A DNA stretch of 64,000 nt. It comes from Pseudomonas sp. 7SR1. Its GTDB lineage: Bacteria; Pseudomonadota; Gammaproteobacteria; Pseudomonadales; Pseudomonadaceae. This document shows positions 1 to 8,312 of this stretch, piece after piece (position 1 is the first letter of the stretch; the number at the start of each line of letters is the position of its first letter). The notes under the pieces are model-generated. The model searched no databases. It worked only from the letters and a program-made list of their open reading frames with translations, and had not been told where the DNA came from. The stretch is from contig NZ_LT707064.1 of assembly GCF_900156465.1 (NCBI RefSeq), forward strand, positions 5,595,001 through 5,659,000, written 5' to 3'. The translations under genes were made by a program, and so were the position numbers.

Positions 1-282
1 CAGTTTCGGTGCCGGGTTCGGAGGACGCTTGCCACCGTCCTGGCGCCGTTGGGCCATGTAGGGAAACTCGAAGCGCAACACGTTGACCCCATGTGCGGCA
101 AGGCGCGCGGCCATTTCGTCCATGAAACCACTGTCCATCGGCGCACCGGCTCCGTGGGCCAGGATCAGGGTTGGCGCCCCGGCATGCGAGGCCGGTTGCG
201 CGGCGGTCCATAACCAACCGTTTTGCGCCACGCACCGCGCCCATTGATCCCCGTCAATACTGGCCTTGTGCTGTTTGTCCAT
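1..282 (-). CDS. Alpha/beta hydrolase, 5' part only (runs off the window)
   Basis: The first 94 codons of a minus-strand gene are present; the 3' end lies outside the window. The start ATG at 282-280 gives a protein beginning [33 protein letters not shown] stretch at about residues 40-56 resembles the oxyanion-hole region of the KANL3/Tex30-like 'alpha/beta family hydrolase' group (dienelactone-hydrolase fold). The catalytic serine elbow would lie in the missing part, so activity cannot be judged. The gene is divergent from the first ccoNOQP operon, and its first codons contain an Anr box that probably serves that operon. The substrate is unknown. Being next to cco genes is not evidence of a respiratory role. 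Confidence 0.75.
   Translation of the reverse strand, partial: MDKQHKASIDGDQWARCVAQNGWLWTAAQPASHAGAPTLILAHGAGAPMDSGFMDEMAARLAAHGVNVLRFEFPYMAQRRQDGGKRPPNPAPKL
244..257 (+). promoter_or_regulatory. Anr (FNR-type) box upstream of the first cco operon
   Basis: TTGAT-CCCC-GTCAA matches the Anr/FNR consensus TTGAT-N4-ATCAA at 9 of 10 positions. It lies inside the 5' coding end of the divergent hydrolase gene. A TATAAC hexamer at 306-311 could be the -10 element of the ccoN promoter, which would put the box centre near -67 (class I position) rather than the usual -41.5. In P. aeruginosa the upstream operon of the tandem pair (cco2) is the Anr-induced one, which fits this site. The assignment is inferred. 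Confidence 0.7.
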
Positions 283-377
283 GCTTGCCTCGCTTTCAGT
301 CTGCCTATAACTCCAGGCGAAGATGCCCCGCTGCCTTGCGCAGGCGCGCTCTTCGGCTGAACCGTGGATGGGGAACC

Positions 378-1802
378 ATGAACACTTCTATCAGTACCGC
401 CTACAACTACAAGGTGGTCCGCCAATTCGCCATTATGACGGTGGTGTGGGGCATCGTCGGCATGGGGCTCGGGGTTTTTCTCGCCGCCCAATTGGTCTGG
501 CCACAGCTCAACTTCGATCTACCGTGGACCAGCTTCGGCCGCCTGCGCCCGCTGCACACCAACGCGGTGATCTTCGCCTTCGGTGGCTGCGCCCTGTTCG
601 CCAGCTCGTTCTATTCGGTGCAGCGCACCTGCCAGACCCAGCTGTTTGCGCCAAAGCTCGCCGCATTCTGTTTCTGGGGCTGGCAACTGGTGATCCTGCT
701 GGCGGCCATCAGCCTGCCGCTGGGCTACACCAGCTCCAAGGAATACGCCGAACTGGAATGGCCGATCGACATCCTGATCACCATCGTCTGGGTCGCCTAC
801 GCCATCGTGTTCTTCGGGACCGTGGCCAAGCGCAACACCAAGCACATCTACGTGGGCAACTGGTTCTTCGGTGGGTTCATCCTGACCGTGGCGATCCTGC
901 ACATCGTCAACAACCTGGAACTGCCGGTGAGCCTCACCAAGTCCTACTCGGTGTATGCCGGGGCCACGGACGCGATGGTGCAATGGTGGTACGGCCACAA
1001 CGCCGTGGGCTTCTTCCTCACCGCAGGCTTCCTGGGGATGATGTACTACTTCGTGCCGAAACAGGCCGAGCGTCCGGTGTATTCCTATCGCCTGTCCATC
1101 GTGCACTTCTGGGCGCTGATCACCCTGTACATCTGGGCCGGTCCGCACCACCTGCACTACACCGCGCTGCCGGACTGGGCCCAGTCCCTGGGCATGGTGA
1201 TGTCGCTGATCCTGCTGGCACCGAGCTGGGGCGGCATGATCAACGGCATGATGACCCTCTCCGGCGCCTGGCATAAGCTGCGCAGCGACCCGATCCTGCG
1301 GTTCCTGGTGGTGTCCCTGGCGTTCTACGGCATGTCGACCTTCGAAGGTCCGATGATGGCGATCAAGACCGTCAACGCCCTCTCCCACTACACCGACTGG
1401 ACCATCGGCCACGTACACGCCGGCGCCCTCGGCTGGGTGGCAATGATCTCCATCGGCGCGCTGTATCACATGATCCCGAAAGTCTTCGGCCGCGCGCAGA
1501 TGCACAGCATCGGCCTGATCAACGCGCACTTCTGGCTCGCGACCATCGGCACCGTGCTCTACATCGCCTCGATGTGGGTCAACGGCATCGCCCAGGGCCT
1601 GATGTGGCGCGCGGTGAACGAAGACGGGACCCTCACCTACTCCTTCGTCGAAACCCTGGTGGCCAGCCACCCCGGCTTCGTCGTGCGGCTGGCAGGCGGG
1701 GCGATCTTCCTCATCGGCATGCTGCTGATGGCCTACAACACCTGGCGCACCGTGCGGGCCTACCAGCCTGCCGAAGCCGCCGCTGCCGCGCAGATGGCCT
1801 GA
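378..1802 (+). CDS. ccoN: Cytochrome c oxidase, cbb3-type, subunit I (first operon, Cbb3-2-like)
   Basis: This is the catalytic heme-copper subunit of cbb3 oxidase, which reduces O2 to water at the low-spin heme b / high-spin heme b3-CuB centre and pumps protons in the inner membrane. The 474-residue length is normal for the family. The start chosen is the ATG giving [16 protein letters not shown], because it matches the second copy downstream; longer upstream starts add non-conserved sequence. Hydrophobic segments run throughout. Histidine-rich ligand regions such as [15 protein letters not shown] and [16 protein letters not shown] are intact. It is followed after 10 bp by ccoO. The order before ccoG corresponds to the Anr-inducible cco2 operon of P. 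aeruginosa. The middle of the gene is almost identical at DNA level to the second copy (see findings). Confidence 0.97.
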   Translation: MNTSISTAYNYKVVRQFAIMTVVWGIVGMGLGVFLAAQLVWPQLNFDLPWTSFGRLRPLHTNAVIFAFGGCALFASSFYSVQRTCQTQLFAPKLAAFCFWGWQLVILLAAISLPLGYTSSKEYAELEWPIDILITIVWVAYAIVFFGTVAKRNTKHIYVGNWFFGGFILTVAILHIVNNLELPVSLTKSYSVYAGATDAMVQWWYGHNAVGFFLTAGFLGMMYYFVPKQAERPVYSYRLSIVHFWALITLYIWAGPHHLHYTALPDWAQSLGMVMSLILLAPSWGGMINGMMTLSGAWHKLRSDPILRFLVVSLAFYGMSTFEGPMMAIKTVNALSHYTDWTIGHVHAGALGWVAMISIGALYHMIPKVFGRAQMHSIGLINAHFWLATIGTVLYIASMWVNGIAQGLMWRAVNEDGTLTYSFVETLVASHPGFVVRLAGGAIFLIGMLLMAYNTWRTVRAYQPAEAAAAAQMA

Positions 1803-1812
1803 GGAGTCCGCC

Positions 1813-2421
1813 ATGAAACACGAAACAATCGAAAAAAACGTCGGCCTGCTGATGCTGCTGATGGTCCTGGCCGTGAGCATCGGTGGCCTGACCCAGATCG
1901 TTCCTCTGTTTTTCCAGGACGTGACCAACAAGCCGGTGGACGGCATGAAGCCCTACACCGCCCTGCAACTGGAAGGCCGCGACATCTATATCCGTGAAGG
2001 CTGCGTCGGCTGCCACTCGCAGATGATCCGTCCATTCCGCGCCGAGACCGAACGCTACGGCCACTACTCGGTCGCCGGCGAAAGCGTCTGGGACCATCCG
2101 TTCCTGTGGGGTTCCAAGCGCACCGGTCCGGACCTGGCCCGGGTTGGCGCGCGCTACTCCGATGACTGGCACCGCGCCCACCTGTACAACCCGCGCAACG
2201 TCGTGCCCGAGTCGAAGATGCCGGCCTACCCGTGGCTGGTGACCAAGGCGGTGGACAGCAGCCATACCGAAGCCAAGCTGCGCACCATGCGCACCCTGGG
2301 CGTGCCGTACACCGACGATGACATCAGCGCCAGCGTGGCCTCGCTCCAGGGCAAGACCGAAATGGACGCGCTGGTGGCCTACCTGCAAGTGCTCGGCACT
2401 GCCATCAAGAGCAAGAGGTGA
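1813..2421 (+). CDS. ccoO: Cytochrome c oxidase, cbb3-type, subunit II (first operon)
   Basis: Membrane-anchored mono-heme cytochrome c subunit that passes electrons from CcoP to the CcoN active site. The 202-residue protein has one N-terminal membrane segment ([16 protein letters not shown]) and a periplasmic domain. The heme c motif CVGCH is at about residues 59-63, and conserved stretches such as [13 protein letters not shown] and GPDLARVG follow. It sits 10 bp after ccoN, and ccoQ follows within 6 bp, so the genes are cotranscribed. It is clearly homologous to the copy at 5502-6110; the main difference is in the C-terminal third. Confidence 0.97.
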   Translation: MKHETIEKNVGLLMLLMVLAVSIGGLTQIVPLFFQDVTNKPVDGMKPYTALQLEGRDIYIREGCVGCHSQMIRPFRAETERYGHYSVAGESVWDHPFLWGSKRTGPDLARVGARYSDDWHRAHLYNPRNVVPESKMPAYPWLVTKAVDSSHTEAKLRTMRTLGVPYTDDDISASVASLQGKTEMDALVAYLQVLGTAIKSKR

Positions 2422-2426
2422 GCCCC

Positions 2427-2630
2427 ATGTTTCTTGAAATGAGCACTGGAATGATCCGAGGGCTGGGCACGGTCGTGGTCTTCGTTGCCTTCGTCGGCCT
2501 GATCCTGTGGGTCTTCAGCAGCAAACGCGGCCCTGAATTCGCCCAGGCCCGCCTGCTGCCGTTCGCCGACGAGCCACCCGCCGACACCGCCAATCCCCAA
2601 GACCCTGCAACAAGGAGTACCCGGCCATGA
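2427..2630 (+). CDS. ccoQ: Cbb3-type oxidase small subunit CcoQ (first operon)
   Basis: A 67-residue single-span membrane protein ([17 protein letters not shown]) of the CcoQ/FixQ family, which stabilises the cbb3 complex. The ATG at 2427 was chosen because a GAGG ribosome site lies about 9 bases upstream. A GTG at 2418 overlaps the end of ccoO, and an internal ATG at 2439 aligns better with the start of the second copy but has no ribosome site. The stop codon overlaps the start of ccoP in an ATGA arrangement, implying translational coupling. Confidence 0.9.
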   Translation: MFLEMSTGMIRGLGTVVVFVAFVGLILWVFSSKRGPEFAQARLLPFADEPPADTANPQDPATRSTRP

Positions 2631-3580
2631 CCACCTTCTGGAGTACGTGGATCTGCGTACTGACCATCGGCAGCCTCATCGGCCTGACCTGGCTGCTGAT
2701 CGGCACCCGCAAGGGCGAGACCAAGGGCAGCGTCGACCAGACCATGGGCCACAGCTTCGACGGCATCGAGGAGTACGACAACCCGCTGCCGCAGTGGTGG
2801 TTCCTGTTGTTCGCCGGCACCCTGGTGTTTTCCGTCGGCTACCTGGTCCTCTACCCGGGCCTGGGCAACTGGAAAGGCATCCTGCCCGGCTACGAGAACG
2901 GCTGGACCGGCGCCCATGAGTGGGAAAAGGAAATGGCCAAGGCCGACGCCAGGTTCGGACCGATCTTCGCCAAATTCGCCGCGATGCCGGTGGAAGAAGT
3001 CGCCAAGGACCCGCAGGCCCTGAAGATGGGCGGTCGCTTGTTCGCCTCCAACTGCTCGGTCTGCCACGGCTCCGACGCCAAGGGCGCGTTCGGCTTCCCG
3101 AACCTGGCCGACAGCAACTGGCGCTGGGGCGGCAATGCCGAAACCATCAAGGCCACGATCATGGGCGGTCGCATGGCGGCAATGCCGGCCTGGGGCGAGG
3201 TGCTGGGCGATGCCGGGGTCAAGAACGTAGCCGCCTATGTGCGTCATGACCTGGCCGGCCTGCCGTTGCCAGCGGACAGCGGCGCCGACCTGGAAGCCGG
3301 CAAGCAGGCCTTCAATACCACCTGTGTCGCCTGCCATGGCGCCACTGGCCAGGGCACCGAAGCCATGGGCGCGCCGAACCTGACGCAACCGGCTGGCTTC
3401 ATCTACGGCACCAGCCTGGCACAGCTGCAGCAGACCATTCGCCATGGTCGCCAGGGTCATATGCCGGCCCAGAACGAACTGCTGGGCAATGACAAGGTGC
3501 AGTTGCTTGCAGCTTACGTCTACAGCCTGTCCCACCCTGCCGGTGCCGAGCGCCTGCAGGCTGAACACAAAAGCCAATAA
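2627..3580 (+). CDS. ccoP: Cytochrome c oxidase, cbb3-type, subunit III (first operon)
   Basis: Di-heme cytochrome c subunit that receives electrons from soluble c-type cytochromes and delivers them to CcoO. The 317-residue protein has two N-terminal membrane segments (about residues 5-25 and 60-80) and two periplasmic cytochrome c domains with heme motifs CSVCH and CVACH. The start overlaps the ccoQ stop. It is 10 residues shorter than the second copy because it lacks most of an insertion between the second membrane segment and the first heme domain. An intrinsic terminator follows 15 bp later. Confidence 0.97.
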   Translation: MTTFWSTWICVLTIGSLIGLTWLLIGTRKGETKGSVDQTMGHSFDGIEEYDNPLPQWWFLLFAGTLVFSVGYLVLYPGLGNWKGILPGYENGWTGAHEWEKEMAKADARFGPIFAKFAAMPVEEVAKDPQALKMGGRLFASNCSVCHGSDAKGAFGFPNLADSNWRWGGNAETIKATIMGGRMAAMPAWGEVLGDAGVKNVAAYVRHDLAGLPLPADSGADLEAGKQAFNTTCVACHGATGQGTEAMGAPNLTQPAGFIYGTSLAQLQQTIRHGRQGHMPAQNELLGNDKVQLLAAYVYSLSHPAGAERLQAEHKSQ

Positions 3581-3594
3581 ATCCTGACCACACC

Positions 3595-3624
3595 AACAAC
3601 CGCATTCACTCGAATGCGGTTGTT
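3595..3624 (+). terminator. Hairpin terminator of the first cco operon
   Basis: A perfect 13-bp inverted repeat (AACAACCGCATTC with its complement) around a 4-base loop begins 15 bp after the ccoP stop. The thymine run is weak (TT at the end of the stem, then G). It nevertheless separates the two oxidase operons. Confidence 0.75.
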
Positions 3625-4059
3625 CGCCTCACTGCGCGACGCATTGTCGCACCCTCCCATGATCTTCCTTTCGGTTCACCGCAATCGGGTCTAAGCTCTC
3701 CTCTGCGTGTACTGGCGACTGCCGGTTTCAGGTCGACCCGACCCGATGTGTTCGACAATCGTTCGATAAAAATGCCGCAAAGACAGGCAGATACCGGCTA
3801 TTTTCGAGATAGCTGCGTATCACCCGAACCCGTTGTGTGAACACACCCCGTTACAACCGACCCGACCCCCTCGCCTCTTTCCTTTGCCGCGGCTGTTTGC
3901 CGGGGCCGGATTTTGTCCCTACGCAATACATGGAAAGGCCGCAGAATCAGCGTTGGAAAGCATTGACCCAGGTCATGGCGCGTTGCAATGACCCCCTGCT
4001 TTCTCCATACTGCGGCCGATTTTTATCCTAATAAAACACCCAAACCGTGGAACCTTAGA
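3625..4059 (+). other. Intergenic region carrying the promoter of the second cco operon
   Basis: This is 435 bp between the terminator and the second ccoN. No convincing gene is seen. A 64-codon frame at 3837-4031 has no family resemblance and no ribosome site. An Anr-like half-conserved element, TTGAC-CCAG-GTCAT, lies at 3963-3976 (7 of 10 consensus positions), too weak to call. In P. aeruginosa the second operon of the pair (cco1) is expressed constitutively, which would fit the lack of a good box here. Confidence 0.5.
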
Positions 4060-5502
4060 ATGAGCACAGCAATCAGTCCGACTGCTTATAACTATAAGGT
4101 AGTCCGCCAGTTCGCCATCATGACGGTGGTCTGGGGGATCCTTGGCATGGGGCTCGGTGTCTTCATCGCCTCGCAACTGGTCTGGCCGGAGTTGAACTTC
4201 GATCTGCCATGGACGACGTTTGGACGCCTGCGCCCACTGCACACCAACCTGGTGATCTTCGCCTTCGGTGGTTGTGCATTGTTTGCCACTTCCTACTACG
4301 TCGTGCAGCGAACCTGCCAAACGCGACTGATTTCCGACAGCCTCGCCGCCTTCACCTTCTGGGGTTGGCAAGCGGTGATCGTCGGCGCGATCGTGACCCT
4401 GCCAATGGGTTTCACCACCACCAAGGAATACGCCGAACTGGAATGGCCCCTGGCTATCCTGCTGGCCATCGTCTGGGTGACCTACGGTCTGGTGTTCTTC
4501 GGCACCATCGTCAAGCGCAAGACCAAGCACATCTATGTGGGCAACTGGTTCTACGGTGCCTTCATCGTCGTGACGGCCATGCTGCACATCGTCAACCACA
4601 TGTCGTTGCCGGTCAGCCTGTTCAAGTCGTACTCGGCCTACTCGGGCGCGACCGACGCGATGATCCAGTGGTGGTACGGCCACAACGCCGTGGGCTTCTT
4701 CCTGACCACCGGCTTCTTGGGGATGATGTACTACTTCGTGCCGAAGCAGGCCGAGCGTCCGATCTACTCCTATCGCCTGTCCATCGTGCACTTCTGGGCG
4801 CTGATCACCCTGTACATCTGGGCCGGTCCGCACCACCTGCACTACACCGCGCTGCCGGACTGGGCCCAGTCCCTGGGCATGGCGATGTCGATCATCCTGC
4901 TGGCACCAAGCTGGGGCGGCATGATCAACGGCATGATGACCCTCTCCGGCGCCTGGCATAAGCTGCGTACCGACCCGATCCTGCGGTTCCTGGTGGTGTC
5001 CCTGGCGTTCTACGGCATGTCGACCTTCGAAGGCCCGATGATGGCGATCAAGACCGTCAACTCCCTCTCCCACTACACCGACTGGACCATCGGCCACGTA
5101 CACGCCGGCGCCCTCGGCTGGGTAGCGATGATCTCCATCGGCGCCATCTACCACATGATCCCGAAACTGTTCGGTCGTGCGCAGATGCACAGCACCGGCC
5201 TGATCAACGCGCATTTCTGGCTCGCGACCATCGGTACCGTGCTCTACATCGCCTCGATGTGGGTCAACGGCATCACCCAGGGCCTGATGTGGCGTGCAAT
5301 CAACGATGACGGCACCCTGACCTACTCGTTCGTCGAGGCGCTGCAAGCCAGTCACCCTGGTTTCATCGTGCGTGCCCTGGGCGGCGCGTTCTTCGCCAGC
5401 GGCATGCTGCTCATGGCCTACAACGTGTACCGCACCGTTCGTGCTTCTGACCCGGCTGAAGCTGAAGCCGCCGCCAAGATCGCCGTAGTTGGAGCTCACT
5501 GA
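4060..5502 (+). CDS. ccoN: Cytochrome c oxidase, cbb3-type, subunit I (second operon, Cbb3-1-like)
   Basis: Second copy of the heme-copper catalytic subunit, 480 residues. The start is the ATG giving [17 protein letters not shown], which aligns with the first copy. It has the same histidine ligand regions ([24 protein letters not shown]). The C-terminus carries a short extra tail (AKIAVVGAH). The stop overlaps the ccoO start by one base. Two complete paralogous operons in tandem are typical of Pseudomonas; by position before ccoG this one corresponds to the housekeeping cco1 operon. Confidence 0.97.
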   Translation: MSTAISPTAYNYKVVRQFAIMTVVWGILGMGLGVFIASQLVWPELNFDLPWTTFGRLRPLHTNLVIFAFGGCALFATSYYVVQRTCQTRLISDSLAAFTFWGWQAVIVGAIVTLPMGFTTTKEYAELEWPLAILLAIVWVTYGLVFFGTIVKRKTKHIYVGNWFYGAFIVVTAMLHIVNHMSLPVSLFKSYSAYSGATDAMIQWWYGHNAVGFFLTTGFLGMMYYFVPKQAERPIYSYRLSIVHFWALITLYIWAGPHHLHYTALPDWAQSLGMAMSIILLAPSWGGMINGMMTLSGAWHKLRTDPILRFLVVSLAFYGMSTFEGPMMAIKTVNSLSHYTDWTIGHVHAGALGWVAMISIGAIYHMIPKLFGRAQMHSTGLINAHFWLATIGTVLYIASMWVNGITQGLMWRAINDDGTLTYSFVEALQASHPGFIVRALGGAFFASGMLLMAYNVYRTVRASDPAEAEAAAKIAVVGAH

Positions 5503-6110
5503 TGAAGCACGAAGCAGTAGAGAAGAATATCGGCCTGCTGGCCTTCTTCATGGTCATCGCCGTCAGCGTCGGCGGCCTGACCCAGATCGTTCCGCTGTTT
5601 TTCCAGGACGTGACCAACAAGCCGGTCGAAGGCATGAAGCCGCGCACCGCCCTTGAACTGGAAGGCCGCGACGTCTATATCGCCAACGGCTGTGTCGGCT
5701 GCCATTCGCAGATGATCCGTCCGTTCCGCGCCGAGACCGAACGCTACGGCCACTACTCGGTCGCCGGCGAAAGCGTCTGGGACCACCCGTTCCTGTGGGG
5801 CTCCAAGCGCACCGGTCCGGACCTGGCCCGTGTTGGCGGTCGCTACTCCGACGATTGGCAGCGTGCGCACCTGTACAACCCACGCAACGTGGTGCCGGAG
5901 TCGAAAATGCCGGCCTACCCGTTCCTCGTAGAAAACAAGCTCGACGGCAAAGACACCGCGAAAAAAATGGAAGTCCTGCGCAGCCTGGGCGTTCCTTACA
6001 CCGACGAAGACATCGCCGGTGCCAGGGATGCCGTGAAGGGCAAGACTGAAATGGACGCGCTGGTGGCCTATCTGCAAGGCCTGGGCACCATCATCAAAAG
6101 CAAACGGTGA
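5502..6110 (+). CDS. ccoO: Cytochrome c oxidase, cbb3-type, subunit II (second operon)
   Basis: Mono-heme membrane cytochrome c subunit, 202 residues, with an N-terminal anchor ([16 protein letters not shown]) and heme motif CVGCH. It transfers electrons from CcoP to CcoN. Start and stop are tightly packed: one base overlaps ccoN, and ccoQ begins 5 bp after the stop. It is nearly identical to the first copy through the heme region and diverges towards the C-terminus. Confidence 0.97.
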   Translation: MKHEAVEKNIGLLAFFMVIAVSVGGLTQIVPLFFQDVTNKPVEGMKPRTALELEGRDVYIANGCVGCHSQMIRPFRAETERYGHYSVAGESVWDHPFLWGSKRTGPDLARVGGRYSDDWQRAHLYNPRNVVPESKMPAYPFLVENKLDGKDTAKKMEVLRSLGVPYTDEDIAGARDAVKGKTEMDALVAYLQGLGTIIKSKR

Positions 6111-6115
6111 TTTAG

Positions 6116-6301
6116 ATGGATATCGGGATGATTCGTGGCCTGGGCACCGTCGTCGTGATGGTGGCCTTTATCGGTCTGGCCCTGTGGGTGTTCAGCCCCA
6201 AGCGCAAGTCGGAGTTTGACGACGCGACCTTGCTGCCGTTCGCGGATGATCCCGAAGCCATCAAGCACGTCGAGCAAGCTTCTAGGAGTAACAAAGAATG
6301 A
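6116..6301 (+). CDS. ccoQ: Cbb3-type oxidase small subunit CcoQ (second operon)
   Basis: A 61-residue single-span membrane protein ([17 protein letters not shown]) that stabilises the cbb3 complex. The start [10 protein letters not shown] aligns with residues 5 onward of the first copy. Its last codons overlap the ccoP start (ATGA), so translation is probably coupled. Confidence 0.92.
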   Translation: MDIGMIRGLGTVVVMVAFIGLALWVFSPKRKSEFDDATLLPFADDPEAIKHVEQASRSNKE

Positions 6302-7281
6302 CTACGTTCTGGAGTCTGTACGTCACAGTCCTCAGTCTGGGAACCATCTTCTCCCTGACCTGGCTGCTGCTGTCGACCCGCAAGGGCCAGCGCGCCGAAC
6401 AAACGGACGAGACCGTTGGCCACTCGTTCGATGGCATCGAGGAATATGACAACCCTCTGCCAAAGTGGTGGTTCATGCTGTTCGTGGGCACCATCGTGTT
6501 CGCCCTCGGTTACCTGGTGCTCTACCCGGGCCTGGGCAACTGGAAAGGCCTGCTGCCGGGCTATAACTACTTGGACACCGAAAAGCAGACCCCTTTCGCC
6601 AATGGCCAGACCGGCTGGACCGGCGTGCACGAATGGGAAAAGGAAATGGCTCGTTCGGACGCCAAGTTCGGTCCGATCTTCGCCAAATTCGCATCCATGC
6701 CCATCGAAGAAGTCGCCAAGGACCCGCAAGCCCTGAAGATGGGTGGCCGCCTGTTCGCCTCCAACTGCTCGGTCTGCCACGGCTCCGACGCCAAGGGCGC
6801 CTATGGCTTCCCCAACCTGACCGACGCCGACTGGCGCTGGGGCGGTGAACCGGAAACCATCAAGACCACCATCATGGGCGGTCGTCACGCGGTCATGCCG
6901 GGTTGGGCTGCCGTGGTGGGCGAGCAAGGCGTAGCCGACGTGGCCTCCTACGTAGTGACCAGCCTGCACGGTCGCAAGCTGCCGGAAGGTGCCAAGGCCG
7001 ATCCGGCCAACGGCCAGAAACTGTTCGCGGCCAACTGCGTGGCCTGTCACGGCCCGGCCGGCAAAGGCACGCCTGCCATGGGCGCGCCTGACCTGACGCA
7101 TCCAGCCGGTTTCATCTACGGTTCGAGTTTCGCCCAGCTGCAGCAGACCATCCGTTACGGCCGCCAGGGCCAGATGCCGGCCCAGGCCGACCTGCAAGGC
7201 AACGACAAGGTCCACTTGCTGGCTGCCTATGTCTACAGCCTGTCTCACGGCGAGAAAGCACCTGCGGCCGACGCCCAGTAA
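6298..7281 (+). CDS. ccoP: Cytochrome c oxidase, cbb3-type, subunit III (second operon)
   Basis: Di-heme c-type subunit, 327 residues, with two N-terminal membrane helices followed by two cytochrome c domains (CSVCH and CVACH). It is the electron entry point of the oxidase. Compared with the first copy it carries about ten extra residues (around [16 protein letters not shown]) just after the second helix, where the heme domains are linked to the membrane. It ends the operon and is followed by a strong terminator. Confidence 0.97.
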   Translation: MTTFWSLYVTVLSLGTIFSLTWLLLSTRKGQRAEQTDETVGHSFDGIEEYDNPLPKWWFMLFVGTIVFALGYLVLYPGLGNWKGLLPGYNYLDTEKQTPFANGQTGWTGVHEWEKEMARSDAKFGPIFAKFASMPIEEVAKDPQALKMGGRLFASNCSVCHGSDAKGAYGFPNLTDADWRWGGEPETIKTTIMGGRHAVMPGWAAVVGEQGVADVASYVVTSLHGRKLPEGAKADPANGQKLFAANCVACHGPAGKGTPAMGAPDLTHPAGFIYGSSFAQLQQTIRYGRQGQMPAQADLQGNDKVHLLAAYVYSLSHGEKAPAADAQ

Positions 7282-7301
7282 AGCTAACGCCTGATGTACC
7301 G

Positions 7302-7337
7302 AAGGCCCCGTCAACCAGCGTTGACGGGGCCTTTTTG
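7302..7337 (+). terminator. Intrinsic terminator of the second cco operon
   Basis: A 13-bp GC-rich stem (AAGGCCCCGTCAA and its complement) with a 6-base loop, followed by a run of Ts, 20 bp after the ccoP stop. A typical Rho-independent terminator. Confidence 0.93.
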
Positions 7338-7430
7338 TTTGCCGGTGCGACAGGACGAAATGGTTTTATCTTGCCCGCAATCAGCAGCGGTAGTAACGTG
7401 CCTACATTCAGTTCTATTGAGGACGCCGCC

Positions 7431-7685
7431 ATGTCCATCACCACTATTTCCAGCCGCGAATTCAACCACGACACAAGTGGTGCCAAAAAAGCCACCCGCC
7501 AGGGGCCGGTCATCATCACCGACCGTGGCAAGCCGGCCCACGTGCTGCTAAGCATTGAGGAGTACCAGAAACTGACCGGCGTTGGCACCAGCATTGTCGA
7601 GTTGCTGGTCATGCCCGACACACCGGATATCGATTTCGATATCGAACGTGCCGTCATCTCTCCTCGACCGGTGGACCTGTCCTGA
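7431..7685 (+). CDS. Type II antitoxin, Phd/YefM family
   Basis: An 84-residue protein starting MSITTISSREFNHD. The N-terminal half has the Phd/YefM DNA-binding fold signature (S-REFN--T---AKKA, then GPVIITDRGKPAHVLLSIEEYQ). The acidic C-terminal tail (PDTPDIDFDIERA) is the part that usually wraps the toxin. Such antitoxins bind and neutralise the partner toxin and repress their own promoter. The ATG at 7431 was preferred to the upstream in-frame ATG because the family motif begins there. The stop overlaps the toxin start by one base. Confidence 0.9.
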   Translation: MSITTISSREFNHDTSGAKKATRQGPVIITDRGKPAHVLLSIEEYQKLTGVGTSIVELLVMPDTPDIDFDIERAVISPRPVDLS

Positions 7686-8107
7686 TGTATCTGCTCGACA
7701 CTAACGTCATCTCGGAACTGCGCAAGCCTCAAGCCGATAAGAACGTACAGGCCTGGGCGCGTGGCGTGCCCGCCCCTAGCCTTTACCTCTCGGCGATTAC
7801 CGTATTGGAATTGGAAACCGGCGTGTTGCGCTTCGAACGCAGGGACCCGGTACAAGGCAGCCGCCTGCGCGAATGGCTGGACAACCATGTCATGCCCGCA
7901 TTCGCCGGAAGAATCCTGGCGGTCGACCGCGCTGTCGCGCTGCGCTGCGCTCGCCTGCACGTTCCGGATCGCAGCAATGAATGCGATGCACTGATTGCTG
8001 CCACTGCATTGGTCCACGGGCTGACCTTAGTCACCCGCAACGTGAGTGATTTTCATAACAGCGGCGTGGCGGTGCTCAACCCATGGTCATCCAGTCCAGC
8101 CGCTTGA
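7685..8107 (+). CDS. PIN-domain toxin ribonuclease, VapC/FitB-like
   Basis: A 140-residue PIN-domain protein. The expected acidic active-site residues are present: Asp in LLDTNVISE at the N-terminus, Glu in VLELETG near residue 43, Asp in NECDALIAATA near residue 98, and Asp in VTRNVSDF near residue 120. PIN toxins cut RNA, often tRNA, when freed from their antitoxin. It forms a two-gene unit with the overlapping Phd-type gene upstream. The pair interrupts the usual ccoP-ccoG adjacency, suggesting insertion of a mobile stability module. The target RNA is unknown. Confidence 0.9.
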   Translation: MYLLDTNVISELRKPQADKNVQAWARGVPAPSLYLSAITVLELETGVLRFERRDPVQGSRLREWLDNHVMPAFAGRILAVDRAVALRCARLHVPDRSNECDALIAATALVHGLTLVTRNVSDFHNSGVAVLNPWSSSPAA

Positions 8108-8131
8108 GACGGCAGCTCCTACAATAGTCAA

Positions 8132-8145
8132 TTGATCTGGGTCAT
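8132..8145 (+). promoter_or_regulatory. Possible Anr-like box upstream of ccoG
   Basis: TTGAT-CTGG-GTCAT matches the Anr consensus at 8 of 10 positions, 168 bp before the ccoG start, between the toxin gene and ccoG. It could give the assembly genes their own oxygen-controlled promoter, since the toxin-antitoxin insertion and a terminator separate them from ccoNOQP. No clear -10 element was identified, so this is tentative. Confidence 0.35.
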
Positions 8146-8312
8146 GACTTGTTACATCCGCTACACCATTCTATGCAGACGCCCAACGCGACCAAAGGTC
8201 GCACCCGTGGCCTGAAGCGACAGGCGTATCATTGCGCCATTGCAACGCCCTTTCTGACCGTGGTCGGCACGTACTGGCCTCGGCACTTTTCCACTGCCGT
8301 GGGATGCATTCG

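Noticed and set aside
3837..4031. 64-codon open frame between the cco operons
   Set aside because: No ribosome site, no conserved motif, and it lies in the promoter region of the second ccoN.
3973..5499. Long open frames antisense to ccoN, hemN, nirB and other genes
   Set aside because: They mirror conserved genes in GC-rich DNA, have histidine/glycine/aspartate-rich low-quality translations, and show no family motifs.
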